From Candidatus Methanomethylophilaceae archaeon (GTDB taxonomy: Archaea; Thermoplasmatota; Thermoplasmata; Methanomassiliicoccales; Methanomethylophilaceae), in assembly GCA_017524805.1 (NCBI GenBank), contig JAFXUX010000038.1:47188-111187 (forward strand): DNA of 64,000 nucleotides. The letters are read 5' to 3'. The notes beneath the pieces are model-generated. The model did no database searches. It worked only from the letters and a program-made list of their open reading frames with translations, and had not been told where the DNA came from. The position numbers and the translations under genes are program-made. This document shows, one piece after another, positions 47,058 to 56,640 of this stretch (within the stretch, counting starts at the first letter, position 1; each line of letters opens with the position of its first letter).

Positions 47058-47273
47058 TTCCTCTCTTCCACAGTTTCTGCTGAATTTGCATTCAAGAGAT
47101 TATCTGCCGTCTGTTGATTCAGAAGGTGGGTTCAGAACACCTTAAATATGATTGGTGCTTACTCTTTATTGATGTCTCATCATTTATGTTGAAGCATCAT
47201 TATCTGTTTTCCTCATTGGGCCGGGGGCACCCGGCTCGTTACCTATAAACTCAAGCCGTTGCCCCCTTGAAGT

Positions 47274-47771
47274 TCATTCCTTTTTGATGGGATCCAGCGT
47301 TATCCCGCTTTGACCCTGGTAATGTCCAGATCTTTTGGCGTAATTCTTGAGGGACGCCGAGCTCAGGGTTTCGAATACCATCTGGCAGAATCTTTCCCCT
47401 ATGGGTATGTCAACCGGATTGTCGGACGCGTTGTATCCCCCGAGGGTCAGGGTGCCTTCGAATCCCGCGTCTATCTTCCCGAACGCGCCGATTATGCCCT
47501 TCCTGATCCAGCTCGTCCTCATCCAAAGCGATGCGCAGAGGTCGTCAGGCATTCTGATGCGCTCTATAGTGGAGACGTAGAACATCGTCTTCGGCGGTAT
47601 GGTGGCGATCCCTTCCTCTTTGGTCACGGGGTCGCCCATTATGGAGATCTGCGCGATGCGGAGGTCATATCCGTTCGGAGTCAGCCCTCTCTCGCTGAAA
47701 TCGCTGATCCCGATGGTGCCGGTCATCATGCCCTGCATAAGGTCTTCGTCGGACAGTATTGCCATGGCCAT
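47274..47771 (-). CDS. dCTP deaminase / dUTPase superfamily protein, catalytic Glu replaced
   Basis: 165 residues from ATG 47771; ATG 47765 (MAILSDEDL) is an equally good start. It begins like dCTP deaminases. The R-T-S-W-I-R segment keeps the Ser and Arg of the family's RSSxxR motif, and IDAGFEG keeps the catalytic Asp. Where dCTP deaminases have the essential glutamate (LExxN), this protein has Gly (TLTLGGYNAS). Deamination may therefore be lost, leaving a dUTPase-like or non-catalytic activity. Divergent from the S66 peptidase gene. Confidence 0.75.
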   Translation of the reverse strand: MAMAILSDEDLMQGMMTGTIGISDFSERGLTPNGYDLRIAQISIMGDPVTKEEGIATIPPKTMFYVSTIERIRMPDDLCASLWMRTSWIRKGIIGAFGKIDAGFEGTLTLGGYNASDNPVDIPIGERFCQMVFETLSSASLKNYAKRSGHYQGQSGITLDPIKKE

Positions 47772-47816
47772 ACGATATCGGGCCACAATAAAATAATATG
47801 GAAAGGATTTTGGGCC

Positions 47817-48818
47817 ATGATTTTCCCTCCTTTCCTTTCCCCTGACGGATGCATCGGCGTGACGGCGCCATCTTTCGGCGTTACGGATCCCACAGATATA
47901 GCCCGCTTCTCGAATGCGAAGAAGACATTGGGGCTCAAGGGCCATCCCGTCATCGAAACCCCCGACGTATACACTGCCGATGCCGACGGAAGAAGCGCTC
48001 CGGCCGATCAGCGTGTGCGCGAGCTTATCTCCCTTCTGGAGGACCCTAAGGTCCAATACATCGTCGCGGCCAAGGGCGGGGACTATCAGATCGAGATGCT
48101 GCCTCTGATGGATTGGGATGCGCTGAAGAAGAATCCCACCTGGCTGCAAGGATATTCCGACAACACCGTGCTTCTCTTCAAAGCTACCGCGGAGCATGAC
48201 GTTGCGACTGTTTATGGGGGGAATTTCGGCGACTATGGCATGGGGGAATGGCACAGAAGCATCTCGGAAAACCTGGGGATAATCGAGGGAAGAATCTCAG
48301 AGCAAGCATCGTATCTTTCCCACGAGGAAGGGTTCTCGGAGAGGATCACCGGATTGGAAGGATTCAAAGACGATGCTCCCACGGAATGGGCATCGTCCTG
48401 CGGCAATGCCAGATTCGGCGGGAGGCTGATCGGCGGCTGCATGGACGTCCTCGACTGGTTCCACAGGAAAGGCACCGCCGACCCTTCCGGATTCGTGTCC
48501 AAATATTCGGGGGAGGGAATCGTCTGGTACATGGAAACATACGACATGGACGCCGGCCGCGTGGAGAGGATGCTCAGAGGGATGTCGGAGGACGGGTGGT
48601 TCGACGGCGTCTCGGGATTCGTTTTCGGAAGGCCCCTGATATTCGGAGGGGACGATTATGCCGGGACCGTCTGCGACGCGCTGTCGGATTTCGAAGTTCC
48701 CAAGGTTTTCGGGGCCGATGTGGGCCACAAAGCCCCCAGAATGACGTTTATAAACGGTTCGTATGCAACTTTCGATCTGATTGACGGTGTGTGCAAAGTT
48801 TCCTACAGGTTCAGCTGA
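47817..48818 (+). CDS. S66-family LD-carboxypeptidase / MccF-like peptidase
   Basis: 333 residues from ATG 47817. The nucleophile is in LQGYSDNT (~99-106), with the acidic residue in FGRPLI (~275) and the histidine in GADVGHKAPRM (~300-310), the Ser-Glu-His triad of S66. Bacterial members cut murein tetrapeptides or detoxify microcin C. An archaeon lacks murein, so immunity to peptide-nucleotide antibiotics or use of bacterial peptides is plausible. Confidence 0.85.
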   Translation: MIFPPFLSPDGCIGVTAPSFGVTDPTDIARFSNAKKTLGLKGHPVIETPDVYTADADGRSAPADQRVRELISLLEDPKVQYIVAAKGGDYQIEMLPLMDWDALKKNPTWLQGYSDNTVLLFKATAEHDVATVYGGNFGDYGMGEWHRSISENLGIIEGRISEQASYLSHEEGFSERITGLEGFKDDAPTEWASSCGNARFGGRLIGGCMDVLDWFHRKGTADPSGFVSKYSGEGIVWYMETYDMDAGRVERMLRGMSEDGWFDGVSGFVFGRPLIFGGDDYAGTVCDALSDFEVPKVFGADVGHKAPRMTFINGSYATFDLIDGVCKVSYRFS

Positions 48819-48880
48819 TGGTCCGCTATTTCGATGGAACAGATAGGCAATTATAATATGGATACCAATCATTGCGGCGC

Positions 48881-49843
48881 ATGGATTCGATATTGCTGCT
48901 CGGAATTCCGGTGGGAATCATTCTTCTCTATTTTGGTTCCGAGTGGCTCGTAAGGGGAGGCAAAGGCCTGGCTCTCCGGTTGGGCGTCCCGCCTTTCGTC
49001 ATCGGGCTCACAGTATTGGCCTTTGGTTCGTCGGCCCCGGAATGCATCACCTCTATTGTCAGTACGGAAACCCCTGACATCATAATAGGGAACGTGATCG
49101 GGAGCAACATAGCCAACATCGGCCTTGCGATAGGCATGGCGGCCATCATATCGCCTATGGCGGCCAAGTTCTCGACGATGAGGCTTGAGCTGGGCGTGAT
49201 GCTCGTCTCTTCTATTGCATTGTTCGCTCTGGCCCTCGTAGGGTATGCCGGATTCTTCGTGGGGATAGTTTTCGTCGCCGCCCTTTTCGTATTCGTATAC
49301 ACGGTATATCGTCTGAAGAAGAACGATGCGGAAGGGCAGGCATCCTACACATCGGATCTGGAAGAGAATGAGAAACCGCTGGGATACCCCATTCTGATAT
49401 TGTTGGTCATCGCCGGATTGGTTCTGCTCTATTTCGGCGCAAGGTTCTTTGTGGACGGCGCTGTGGAGCTCTCGCACATATTGGGCATGTCCGAGATGTT
49501 CATCGGGCTTGTGGTGGTTGCAGTAGGAACTTCGCTTCCAGAGATCTGCATCAGTGTTCTGGCCGCCCGCCGCGGCGAGAATGAGATGGCGGTCGCCAAC
49601 ATCGTCGGGAGCAACATATTCAACATACTGTTCGTGCTCGGGATCGGTTCCATTCTCGTGGATGTTCCAATACCCCATTCGGCTCTCATATTCCATCTGC
49701 CCATCATGCTTCTGCTAACGGTCATAATGATGGCTGCCGTTTACAAGAACAACAAGGTGTCCAGGCCGGTCGGAGTTTTGTTCATCGCCATCTACATCGC
49801 TTATGTTGCGATCATGATGGCAGTCCCGTCTCTGACGATTTGA
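48881..49843 (+). CDS. CaCA-family sodium/calcium antiporter
   Basis: 320 residues with about 10-11 hydrophobic segments in two inverted halves. The alpha repeats are visible as FGSSAPECITSIVS...GNVIGSNIANIGLA (~47-85) and VGTSLPEICISVLAARRG...ANIVGSNIFNILF. The acidic residues bind Ca2+. It exchanges Ca2+ for Na+ or H+. ATG 48881 is preferred over an in-frame TTG three codons upstream. Confidence 0.92.
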   Translation: MDSILLLGIPVGIILLYFGSEWLVRGGKGLALRLGVPPFVIGLTVLAFGSSAPECITSIVSTETPDIIIGNVIGSNIANIGLAIGMAAIISPMAAKFSTMRLELGVMLVSSIALFALALVGYAGFFVGIVFVAALFVFVYTVYRLKKNDAEGQASYTSDLEENEKPLGYPILILLVIAGLVLLYFGARFFVDGAVELSHILGMSEMFIGLVVVAVGTSLPEICISVLAARRGENEMAVANIVGSNIFNILFVLGIGSILVDVPIPHSALIFHLPIMLLLTVIMMAAVYKNNKVSRPVGVLFIAIYIAYVAIMMAVPSLTI

Positions 49844-49974
49844 AAACATCTTAGGGCGCCATCGTCGGATAGCGGCGATGGGTCAGACCCCATAATTATT
49901 TTCGATTCGGAATCGCAATAGGCAGAGAATACTTCAAAACGACGGGGAATTATGGGATAGAGATGAAGAAGTGG

Positions 49975-50058
49975 TGCAAGGGATGGGATTTGAACCCACG
50001 GACCACTAAGGACAAGGCCCTCAACCTTGCGTCGTTGGCCATGCTTGACTACCCTTGC
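49975..50058 (-). tRNA. tRNA-Leu (anticodon GAG)
   Basis: 84 bases on the minus strand with a long variable arm, as in leucine tRNAs. The acceptor stem GCAAGGG pairs with CCCTTGC. The anticodon stem CAAGG/CCTTG encloses the loop TTGAGGG (anticodon GAG). T loop TTCAAAT. CCA is not encoded. Confidence 0.94.
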
Positions 50059-50184
50059 ACTTGTAAAGGTCGTATTGAGGATTTGCATATAAATATTTCT
50101 GTTCATTTTTGTTCAATACTTAGAGTTCCAGATTGTTAGCGATCGTTTCGGAAAAAGGGATGGCGGGGCAGTGCCCCTCGCCTT

Positions 50185-51234
50185 TCATCTGAGCCAGTAC
50201 TCGCGTCCCGCCTTTCCCATGGCGATGACATTCTCGTCCGGGCTGGAGATCGGCGTCTCGCATCCCGGCGCCAGGATGAAACCGCCTCCGTGCCCCGCGG
50301 CATCGAGTATCCTGTAGCATTGGGCGGTAATGGATTCCGGCGTTCCGGACATCATCTGCAAGACCGGGTCGATGTTCCCCATCAATGCGATCTTCCCATC
50401 CGCGTTCTCTTTGGCTTTTCCGGGATCCACGGCATGGTCGAAGCTGAGGCAATCCGCCCCGGTCTCCGGCAACTGTTTCATGGTCTCGATGGTGTTCCCG
50501 CATATATGGATGAAGCTCGGGATCGAGCTGTCCATCGCCTTGACGTCGGAGATCACCTTGGCTATATGCTCTTTGGAATATTCGGCGAACATATCCGGAG
50601 GGATCAGGTCCTGAGACGATGTCGGGTCCGCCATCCACATGAGGGTCGCGCCCGCGTCTATCATGCGCCTTTGGATGTCAGACACCAATACCGCAATCTT
50701 TTTGTTGAGCTTCTTCACGAGATCAGGTTCGTCGAACGTGTTCATGAGCATGTTCTCCACGCCCATGACGTATCCGGACGTCGTGATGGGTCCCCAGGAT
50801 AGCCCGCAGATGTGGAGGTCCTCAGGCAGTATCCTGGCCGTCTCTTCGAGGCTTCTGGTGAACACCTTGGTGAAATTGGGGCAGGTCTTCTCATCGTATG
50901 GGTCGAAAAGCTCCATCCTGTCGATGTCCTCGGCGGTGTCGACCAGATGCTTGGGGACGCGCCCGTAGTCGTCCTCGGGGAAATTCACGTACATCCCCAT
51001 ATCCACGAACGGAACCTGGGAATCGAGGATAGGCTTGACGAAGTCCGACATGGTCTTCATCGCGTAGTCGACGGATATTTTGGCAGAAAGCTTAGGATCC
51101 CATCTGGCCGCCTCGACGGTCGTCCCGGCGCTGCGCGCGGCGGTGACCAATGCGAAATTGTTCACCGGTGTCCTGTCAGTCTCTTCGAAATTCAGGGCAG
51201 CCTCTACGCATGCCCTATGCCCCGCATCCTTCAT
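50185..51234 (-). CDS. Corrinoid protein:coenzyme M methyltransferase (MtaA/MtbA family)
   Basis: 349 residues, uroporphyrinogen-decarboxylase fold. It starts KDAGHRACVEAALNFEETDRTPVN and has the zinc motif HxC...C: FIHICGNT (~236-243) and FILAPGCETP (~321-330). These enzymes move the methyl group from a methylated corrinoid protein to CoM in methylotrophic methanogenesis, from methanol (MtaA) or methylamines (MtbA); which one applies cannot be told from sequence alone. It is not beside a substrate methyltransferase here. Two in-frame ATGs open the frame. Confidence 0.88.
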   Translation of the reverse strand: MKDAGHRACVEAALNFEETDRTPVNNFALVTAARSAGTTVEAARWDPKLSAKISVDYAMKTMSDFVKPILDSQVPFVDMGMYVNFPEDDYGRVPKHLVDTAEDIDRMELFDPYDEKTCPNFTKVFTRSLEETARILPEDLHICGLSWGPITTSGYVMGVENMLMNTFDEPDLVKKLNKKIAVLVSDIQRRMIDAGATLMWMADPTSSQDLIPPDMFAEYSKEHIAKVISDVKAMDSSIPSFIHICGNTIETMKQLPETGADCLSFDHAVDPGKAKENADGKIALMGNIDPVLQMMSGTPESITAQCYRILDAAGHGGGFILAPGCETPISSPDENVIAMGKAGREYWLR

Positions 51235-51270
51235 GCACCTTTAATCTCATGCGTGATTCATATTATTTGT

Positions 51271-52251
51271 TCAAAGGCGGCGGAGCACCCTGTCCGTGAA
51301 TTCCTCGGCGGTCAGAGTCCCTCCCACGTCCGGAGTCCTTTCCCCGGCGGCATATGCCTCGCAGAGGGCATCCATGAGGGCGCAGGATTCCTTTTCCATC
51401 CCGAATTCCGACAGCGCCCTGCAGCCGCCGATTATCAGAGAAGTCGGATTGGCGTATTTCCCTTCGACTTCGTTAGTGACGTTTCCCGAGATCGCCAGGA
51501 TCTGGTCGTCGCCTACGAAGACGTCAGGGGAGAGATGGTTTCCGCCGGTCAGCCCGGCCAGAAGGCCTCCAGCCACCTGTCCGAAAAGGTCGACGCATAT
51601 GACGGTACCGTATTTCGCAGGGTTTCTGACGGTCGAGGCCATCCATCTGCGTACGGTTTCTTCCGAGAGCGAGAAGCTTCCAGTTTCGAAGATGTTTCTG
51701 AAGCATTCCTTGAACATGCCGCTGGATTCCGGGAAGATCTCGCTAGTGATGCAGACGACCTCGTTTCTGCGCTCTATCTCCGCATACGACATCGCCTTCG
51801 CCATCATCCTGCTGTAATTCCCTTTTCTGACGTATTTGGTCAGGGTGATGCCGTCGAAATCTTCGGCCTCTATGGTATCCCTCCCAGGGACGGGGCTGCA
51901 GAACCAGAGGGTGGTGTCCATCCCCTTTTCCCCCAGGTCATCGGCCAGGGTGCGGAATCTTTTGCACACGGCGTAAAGGTCCAATTGTATCCTGAGCATG
52001 TTGATGGGATCCCTTTTCTGGCTGTGCCCGGCCTTATTTATGTCGATGGGCCCGCAGAGAGCGGCGCCGCATTCCGACGCTATCTCCATGGTATCGCGCG
52101 GAAGGTATGAGCCTACGCTCTCATACGCGGATGCTCCTATGTCTCCCTCTACGAATTCGATGCCTCCGGCGGCCGCGTCCAATACGGTCCTCACGGAATC
52201 CATCATGGTCTTTCCTATCCCGTCGCCGGGAAGAAGGAGTATCGTGTCCAT
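51271..52251 (-). CDS. Isocitrate/isopropylmalate dehydrogenase family protein
   Basis: 326 residues. It begins ILLLPGDGIGKTMMDSV (typical PGDGIG), with INMLRIQLDLYAVCKRFR substrate-arginine motif (~85-102) and DLFGQVAGGLLAGLTGG (metal Asp, ~219-235). It oxidatively decarboxylates a 2-hydroxy acid with NAD(P); isocitrate, 3-isopropylmalate or homoisocitrate are possible. The gene is 19 bases upstream of the Mta-like gene's start on the same strand with a gap. Confidence 0.85.
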   Translation of the reverse strand: MDTILLLPGDGIGKTMMDSVRTVLDAAAGGIEFVEGDIGASAYESVGSYLPRDTMEIASECGAALCGPIDINKAGHSQKRDPINMLRIQLDLYAVCKRFRTLADDLGEKGMDTTLWFCSPVPGRDTIEAEDFDGITLTKYVRKGNYSRMMAKAMSYAEIERRNEVVCITSEIFPESSGMFKECFRNIFETGSFSLSEETVRRWMASTVRNPAKYGTVICVDLFGQVAGGLLAGLTGGNHLSPDVFVGDDQILAISGNVTNEVEGKYANPTSLIIGGCRALSEFGMEKESCALMDALCEAYAAGERTPDVGGTLTAEEFTDRVLRRL

Positions 52252-52372
52252 CGGGTTCCCTCTTTTTCAATCGGAGTGGATGATGCCGTATATAAGATTA
52301 AGGGCAGAAAACAACCGTTAAGAATCAAACGGTACGGAATAGAGTGGCGGAGCCAACGCCCCGCCTGCGGTT

Positions 52373-53353
52373 TCAGAGCAGCCTTTCGGCGAGGGCGGCA
52401 TAGATCAGGGGCAGCGTGATGGTGGCGTCGCCTTCGACGGTCATCTTTTTGGCGTCGGCTTTGACTTTGCCCCAAGAGACGGCCTCCCTGAGCCTGGCTC
52501 CGGAGAGGGAGCCATCGTATTCCTCGGCGGTGGTGAGATACACGGCATAGTCGAGCCCGCCGCGGAACTGGTTCCACCAGATCACGTGGTGCTTGGAAAT
52601 TCCGCCTCCGATCATGAGGGCTCCGGTGTATTCAGCGTGGTTGGTCATCTCAGAGAGCATCTGCTCGTCGCCGAAGAGGTCGATCCTGAACTTTCTGTGG
52701 GTCTGGTAGTACATCCAAAGCTGGCATCCGAAGGATCCGTCGGTGATCCCGGGGACGATGACGGGAATCTGGTTCTTCCAGCACTGGTACATCAGGGAAT
52801 CTTCATTGTCCATCCTCTTCCCGACTTCCCATATGATTTCGTGGGTGGTCATGGAATCCTTCCCTTCGAAGATCTCATCGAACATGGGCAGGATCTCTCC
52901 CTCGAGGACCTCCCCGTAGCACGAGTCGGGGACGAGAACGTTTCCGAGCCTGGAGATCGAGTACTCGTCCCTGAGCTTGGCGTCGTCCATCATGAAATCC
53001 CCTTTGAAGTAATCCTCGTACGTCCTGGAGATGTCGTGGTCCAGGGTTCCGCAGGTCGTGATGATGAGGTCGACCATGTGGTTCTTCACCATATCGACGA
53101 TGACCCCGTGGGTTCCGGTGGCATTGATGCAGGCCGGGAAAGAGAGGATTCTGAGGCATCCCTTTTTGGTGATCATCTTTTCGGCTATGTCGGTGGCGTC
53201 GGAGAGTTTCTGGGCGGTGAATCCGCCGGCGCGTCCCATGGCCCTCATAAGCTGGTCGACGGTCATCCCTTTAGTGATTTTGATGTCTTCTACAGGTATT
53301 AGCTCCAATTCATTCTCGGGCATGTTTTCCACTTGGCCTTCGGTTAAAGCCAT
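52373..53353 (-). CDS. dys: Deoxyhypusine synthase
   Basis: 326 residues. The active-site lysine lies in IGGGISKHHVIWWNQF (~248-263), with TTCGTLDHDISRTY and PGITDGSFGCQLWMY (~200-214) of the NAD/spermidine site. It modifies initiation factor 5A with spermidine. Start ATG 53353. It overlaps no neighbour and lies 4 bases beyond tmk on the same strand. Confidence 0.95.
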   Translation of the reverse strand: MALTEGQVENMPENELELIPVEDIKITKGMTVDQLMRAMGRAGGFTAQKLSDATDIAEKMITKKGCLRILSFPACINATGTHGVIVDMVKNHMVDLIITTCGTLDHDISRTYEDYFKGDFMMDDAKLRDEYSISRLGNVLVPDSCYGEVLEGEILPMFDEIFEGKDSMTTHEIIWEVGKRMDNEDSLMYQCWKNQIPVIVPGITDGSFGCQLWMYYQTHRKFRIDLFGDEQMLSEMTNHAEYTGALMIGGGISKHHVIWWNQFRGGLDYAVYLTTAEEYDGSLSGARLREAVSWGKVKADAKKMTVEGDATITLPLIYAALAERLL

Positions 53354-53357
53354 TCCC

Positions 53358-53921
53358 TTAAAATATGTTGCCTGGGGCTTTGCCGATCGCTTCCACGATG
53401 AGTTCCGCGGTTTTTTCCGGGGTTCCGGAGCCGTCCACCACGATCAGGCCCGGGACCGAGAGGATTTTTTCTCTGATCTCTCTCATCGAGCCTATATTCT
53501 CAAACATTTCGCGCTCCTTTCCCCTGGATTCGGAGCGTCCGACGGCGATTTCAGGGTCCAGATCGATGAAAACGATTGCGTCCGGGACGGGCATGACGGC
53601 TGAGAACATCCTGAAAATCGGTTTGGCGACGGGATCCGGGAGGTAATAGGCGGAAAGAGTGTACCTCACGACCAGGGAATTCTCGCTTTTCCTTATCCGG
53701 AATGAGCTCAGGAACATCTCAGCAGAAAGGAACGCGGCGGCGGCCAAGGATGCGGGGATGCCTTCCTTCGTGAGGAAGCGTTTGCATGAGCGCCCCAAGA
53801 ATCCGTCCCCGGGATGCTCGATCAGCAGAAGGTCCTTCCCTTGGGAGCGGATCATGTCCGCAACGATCTTCGAGGCGGTGGTTTTGCCGCTACCGTCGAG
53901 GCCTTCTACGCTTACGAACAC
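53358..53921 (-). CDS. tmk: Thymidylate kinase
   Basis: 187 residues. Walker A is EGLDGSGKTT (~6-15), with VVRYTLSAYYLPDP (DRY-like substrate motif, ~84-97) and FIDLDPEIAVGRSESRGKERE (~118-138, LID region). It makes dTDP from dTMP. It lies 4 bases upstream of dys in an operon; divergent from the MetV-like gene. Confidence 0.88.
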   Translation of the reverse strand: MFVSVEGLDGSGKTTASKIVADMIRSQGKDLLLIEHPGDGFLGRSCKRFLTKEGIPASLAAAAFLSAEMFLSSFRIRKSENSLVVRYTLSAYYLPDPVAKPIFRMFSAVMPVPDAIVFIDLDPEIAVGRSESRGKEREMFENIGSMREIREKILSVPGLIVVDGSGTPEKTAELIVEAIGKAPGNIF

Positions 53922-53968
53922 ATCTCCGAATCGAATCGCGGATATATCGGGCTGCCGATTGCCGTGCG

Positions 53969-54346
53969 ATGATGATAGTGGAGCGCTCCATGGGCTATCC
54001 GGAAATCAGGGATGTTCTGGAAGGCAAGAGAGTTTTCGTATGGACCTGCAACACATGCGCCAGATTCTGCGGCGCAGGCGGGAAGGAATACGCCGAGAAG
54101 ATGGCGTCGGATCTGAAGGAGGACGGCTTGGATGTGGCCGGAGTGCTGTCGACTTCCGCCGCTTGCTTCATGAAGAACGCCGAGAAGATGGCCGGCGAAG
54201 CCCAGGAGTGCGATGCCATTCTAGCACTTTGCTGCGGGATAGGGGCGTCATGCGCCAGGAGGGCTTCCAGCATCGAAGTGATCAATCCGGTGAGGACGCT
54301 CGGGGTCGGGTATCTGGATTCCGAAGGGATCCCAAGGATTTCGTAA
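53969..54346 (+). CDS. Cys-rich MTHFR-C/MetV-like protein
   Basis: 125 residues (an alternative ATG lies at 53972). It contains WTCNTCARFCGAGGKEYAEK (~25-45), TSAACF and LALCCGIGASCARR, a Cys pattern like the C-terminal domain of methylenetetrahydrofolate reductase (MetV), which binds zinc or an iron-sulfur cluster. In acetogens this small protein partners the reductase MetF. Here no metF neighbour is seen, so its partner may lie elsewhere. Assignment is by pattern. Confidence 0.5.
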   Translation: MMIVERSMGYPEIRDVLEGKRVFVWTCNTCARFCGAGGKEYAEKMASDLKEDGLDVAGVLSTSAACFMKNAEKMAGEAQECDAILALCCGIGASCARRASSIEVINPVRTLGVGYLDSEGIPRIS

Positions 54347-54474
54347 GTAATCGTCCGATATTCTCGGGATGTATGGAAGATCTGTCTGACCATTCCTGGG
54401 CTCTGGATAATAATGGATTGAAATGATATCTGGATTATAAGAATCGACTTATATCTGCGAGCTGACTTACAATT

Positions 54475-54717
54475 ATGAAAGAGATAACCGAGGAAGAACT
54501 GCTGAAAACGATCGAAGAGAACCCGATGATCTGTACACGCGCGATAGTCAAGAAACTGCGCCCGGAGGAATTCAAGGACAACGCCACCTATCTGGAGTAT
54601 GTGAGGAGCATCAAGCCGATCCTCATGAGGCTTTGGAAGAACGGGACGATAGTATCCTCGAAGGTCCAGTGCTGCACGTTCAATCTCAAGCAATGGCAGA
54701 TATCCAATCTCCATTGA
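54475..54717 (+). CDS. Small uncharacterised protein, possible winged-helix
   Basis: 80 residues, charged and helical (EITEEELLKTIEENP, then IVKKLRPEEF and YLEYVRSIKPILMRLWKNGTIVSSK). The last part resembles the wing of a winged-helix DNA-binding fold. A TATA-like TTATATC lies about 25 bases upstream of ATG 54475. No family recognised. Confidence 0.45.
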   Translation: MKEITEEELLKTIEENPMICTRAIVKKLRPEEFKDNATYLEYVRSIKPILMRLWKNGTIVSSKVQCCTFNLKQWQISNLH

Positions 54718-54781
54718 GACGGCGCTCATCCGTCGGCAATCGTTATTATATCCGTCCAAGGCTATACGGGCGCCGATAAAG

Positions 54782-55312
54782 ATGATAATGCACGAGCTCT
54801 CCAAAGACAGGGTCACCCCAGAGAAATTCACCGCGATCATAGAGATTCCCAAGGGAAGCAAAGTCAAGTATGAGATCGACGAGGAAACCGGGCTTCTCGC
54901 GCTGGACAGGGTCCTCTCCACCTCCACCGCATACCCTTGGAACTATGGGTTCATCCCCAGAACTTACGCATTCGATGGGGATCCCCTTGATGTCGTGCTC
55001 CTCTGCTCAGAGACTTTGTTCCCGAACACCTTGGTCGAGTGCAAACCTATCGGTCTCCTCAAGATGGTGGACGGCGGCGATCAGGATGATAAGGTCATAG
55101 CCGTGCCCACGAAGGACCGCCACTTCAGGGATTACGACAGTATCAACCAGCTTCCCAAGCATCTCACCGAGGAGATCAGGCACTTCTTCTCCGTCTACAA
55201 GGCTCTCGAGGGCAAAGTCACCGAAGCCAAAGAGATGCTGGATGCCGCGGACGCCAAGGAAATGGTCGCTATCTGCAAGAAGAGATACGACGAGAAATTC
55301 CCTGGGATGTGA
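54782..55312 (+). CDS. ppa: Inorganic pyrophosphatase
   Basis: 176 residues, family I (soluble). IEIPKGSKVKYEIDEETGLL (~21-40), YPWNYGFIPRTYAFDGDPLDVVLL (~51-74) and the DGGDQDDKVIAVP metal-binding motif (~98-110) are all present. It hydrolyses PPi to drive biosynthesis. Two in-frame ATGs open the gene (54782 and 54788). Confidence 0.96.
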   Translation: MIMHELSKDRVTPEKFTAIIEIPKGSKVKYEIDEETGLLALDRVLSTSTAYPWNYGFIPRTYAFDGDPLDVVLLCSETLFPNTLVECKPIGLLKMVDGGDQDDKVIAVPTKDRHFRDYDSINQLPKHLTEEIRHFFSVYKALEGKVTEAKEMLDAADAKEMVAICKKRYDEKFPGM

Positions 55313-55776
55313 GCATCTCTTTCAATCTGGGGTCTGCCTGAAAGGGTCGGCCCTGTCCTTTTCTTTTCAGATGCGAGTGGCCGGCTCGAAGACGTTCGGA
55401 TATATGGGCGGCCAGTTTTTCGGAATGCGCGGGAGTATCCAGCAATTTAAAGCTATTGCTGACAGAACGCTTAGAAGCATAGAAGAATGCTCTATGTTTT
55501 TTCTTGTGATTATCCATCGGTTTACTAATACAAAGAATAATGGCGGTTATTCCCCAATCCGATGATTTGCCAATAATGCTGTTTTTTGATGCTGAGTTCC
55601 CTGCTTCGGTCTGAGAATTCAATCCTTTATTTGTTGGCATTTTGGATGAAATGGGAATCAGTCCGGGCTTTTCCAGGCAGGTTCTATCAGATTGCGATGC
55701 TGAAAGCCTTCTGTCGCCAATGCTTTTAGACTGGCGCCCAGCAGAACGATGCAGAGGGCGTCAGGGCATGCCATGC
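55313..55776. other. Intergenic region between ppa and the EamA transporter gene
   Basis: About 464 bases between convergent genes. A small hairpin AGGG-TCGG-CCCT followed by a T-rich tract just after the ppa stop may terminate ppa. The rest shows no coding frame with start signals and no recognised RNA. Confidence 0.35.
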
Positions 55777-56640
55777 TTATTGCAACGCCATGAGCGCCGT
55801 TCCAGCCACAATGCAGGCGATGCCCGCCGCCCTGCGTTTCGTCAGAGCCTCTTTGAACACAATCAGAGAGAATATGACAGTCACGACCACTCCCAGCTTG
55901 CTTATCGGAACGATGACGCTGGCCGGTCCGGTCTGCAGCGCGCCGAACAGGAACAGCCACGCCGAACCCGTGGTCAGGCCGGACATGGCTATGAACGTCA
56001 TGCTTCTCCTGTCGATTCCGCCCATTTCCTTTCTTTTCCCTGAGGCAAAGACGATTGCCCAGGACATTGCCAGGATGGTTACAGTGCGGACAGCAGTCCC
56101 TAGGTTGGGGTCGACGTCCTCTATCCCAACCTTCCCCAGCAGAGCTGTCGCGGCGCCGAACACCGCCGATCCCAGTGCATAGAGAAGCCAGCGGGAACCC
56201 TCTGCCGAAGAGGTTTCTACATCCTGTTTCTCTATCATCAGCAGGGTTCCGGCGAGTATCAGGGCGACCCCGAAGATTCCGACGGCCGAAATGGATTCCC
56301 CCAGGAATGCGACAGCCAGAATCACCGCAAGGACTATGCTGAATTTGTTCACCGAAGCGACTTTGTTGACCTCTCCCAGCTGCAGCGCATTGAAGTAGCA
56401 TAGCCAGGTGGCCCCGGTGGCGAAACCGGAAGCCATAAGGAAAATCCAGGAGCGAAGATCGATGCTCAAGATTCCCGACCAGGAACCGGATATCGCGACG
56501 ATCGTCCAGGCGAACAGGGAAGCGACCACAGTGCGGAACGCCGTGGCCACGGTCGAATCGATCCCGCGGAGGCCGCATTTCGCGACTATGGAAGTGAAGC
56601 CTGCGCAAACTGCCGAGCAAACCGCAAGCAATATCCACAT
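55777..56640 (-). CDS. EamA-family (drug/metabolite) transporter
   Basis: 287 residues with about 10 hydrophobic segments in two similar halves, each an EamA domain. The first has TSIVAKCGLRGIDSTVATAFRTV and GEVNKVASVNKFSIVLAV, and the second ALLGKVGIEDVDPNLGTAVR and GPASVIVPISKLGVVVTVIF, the repeated motifs of the family. The substrate is not readable. It ends in TAA. Confidence 0.9.
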   Translation of the reverse strand: MWILLAVCSAVCAGFTSIVAKCGLRGIDSTVATAFRTVVASLFAWTIVAISGSWSGILSIDLRSWIFLMASGFATGATWLCYFNALQLGEVNKVASVNKFSIVLAVILAVAFLGESISAVGIFGVALILAGTLLMIEKQDVETSSAEGSRWLLYALGSAVFGAATALLGKVGIEDVDPNLGTAVRTVTILAMSWAIVFASGKRKEMGGIDRRSMTFIAMSGLTTGSAWLFLFGALQTGPASVIVPISKLGVVVTVIFSLIVFKEALTKRRAAGIACIVAGTALMALQ

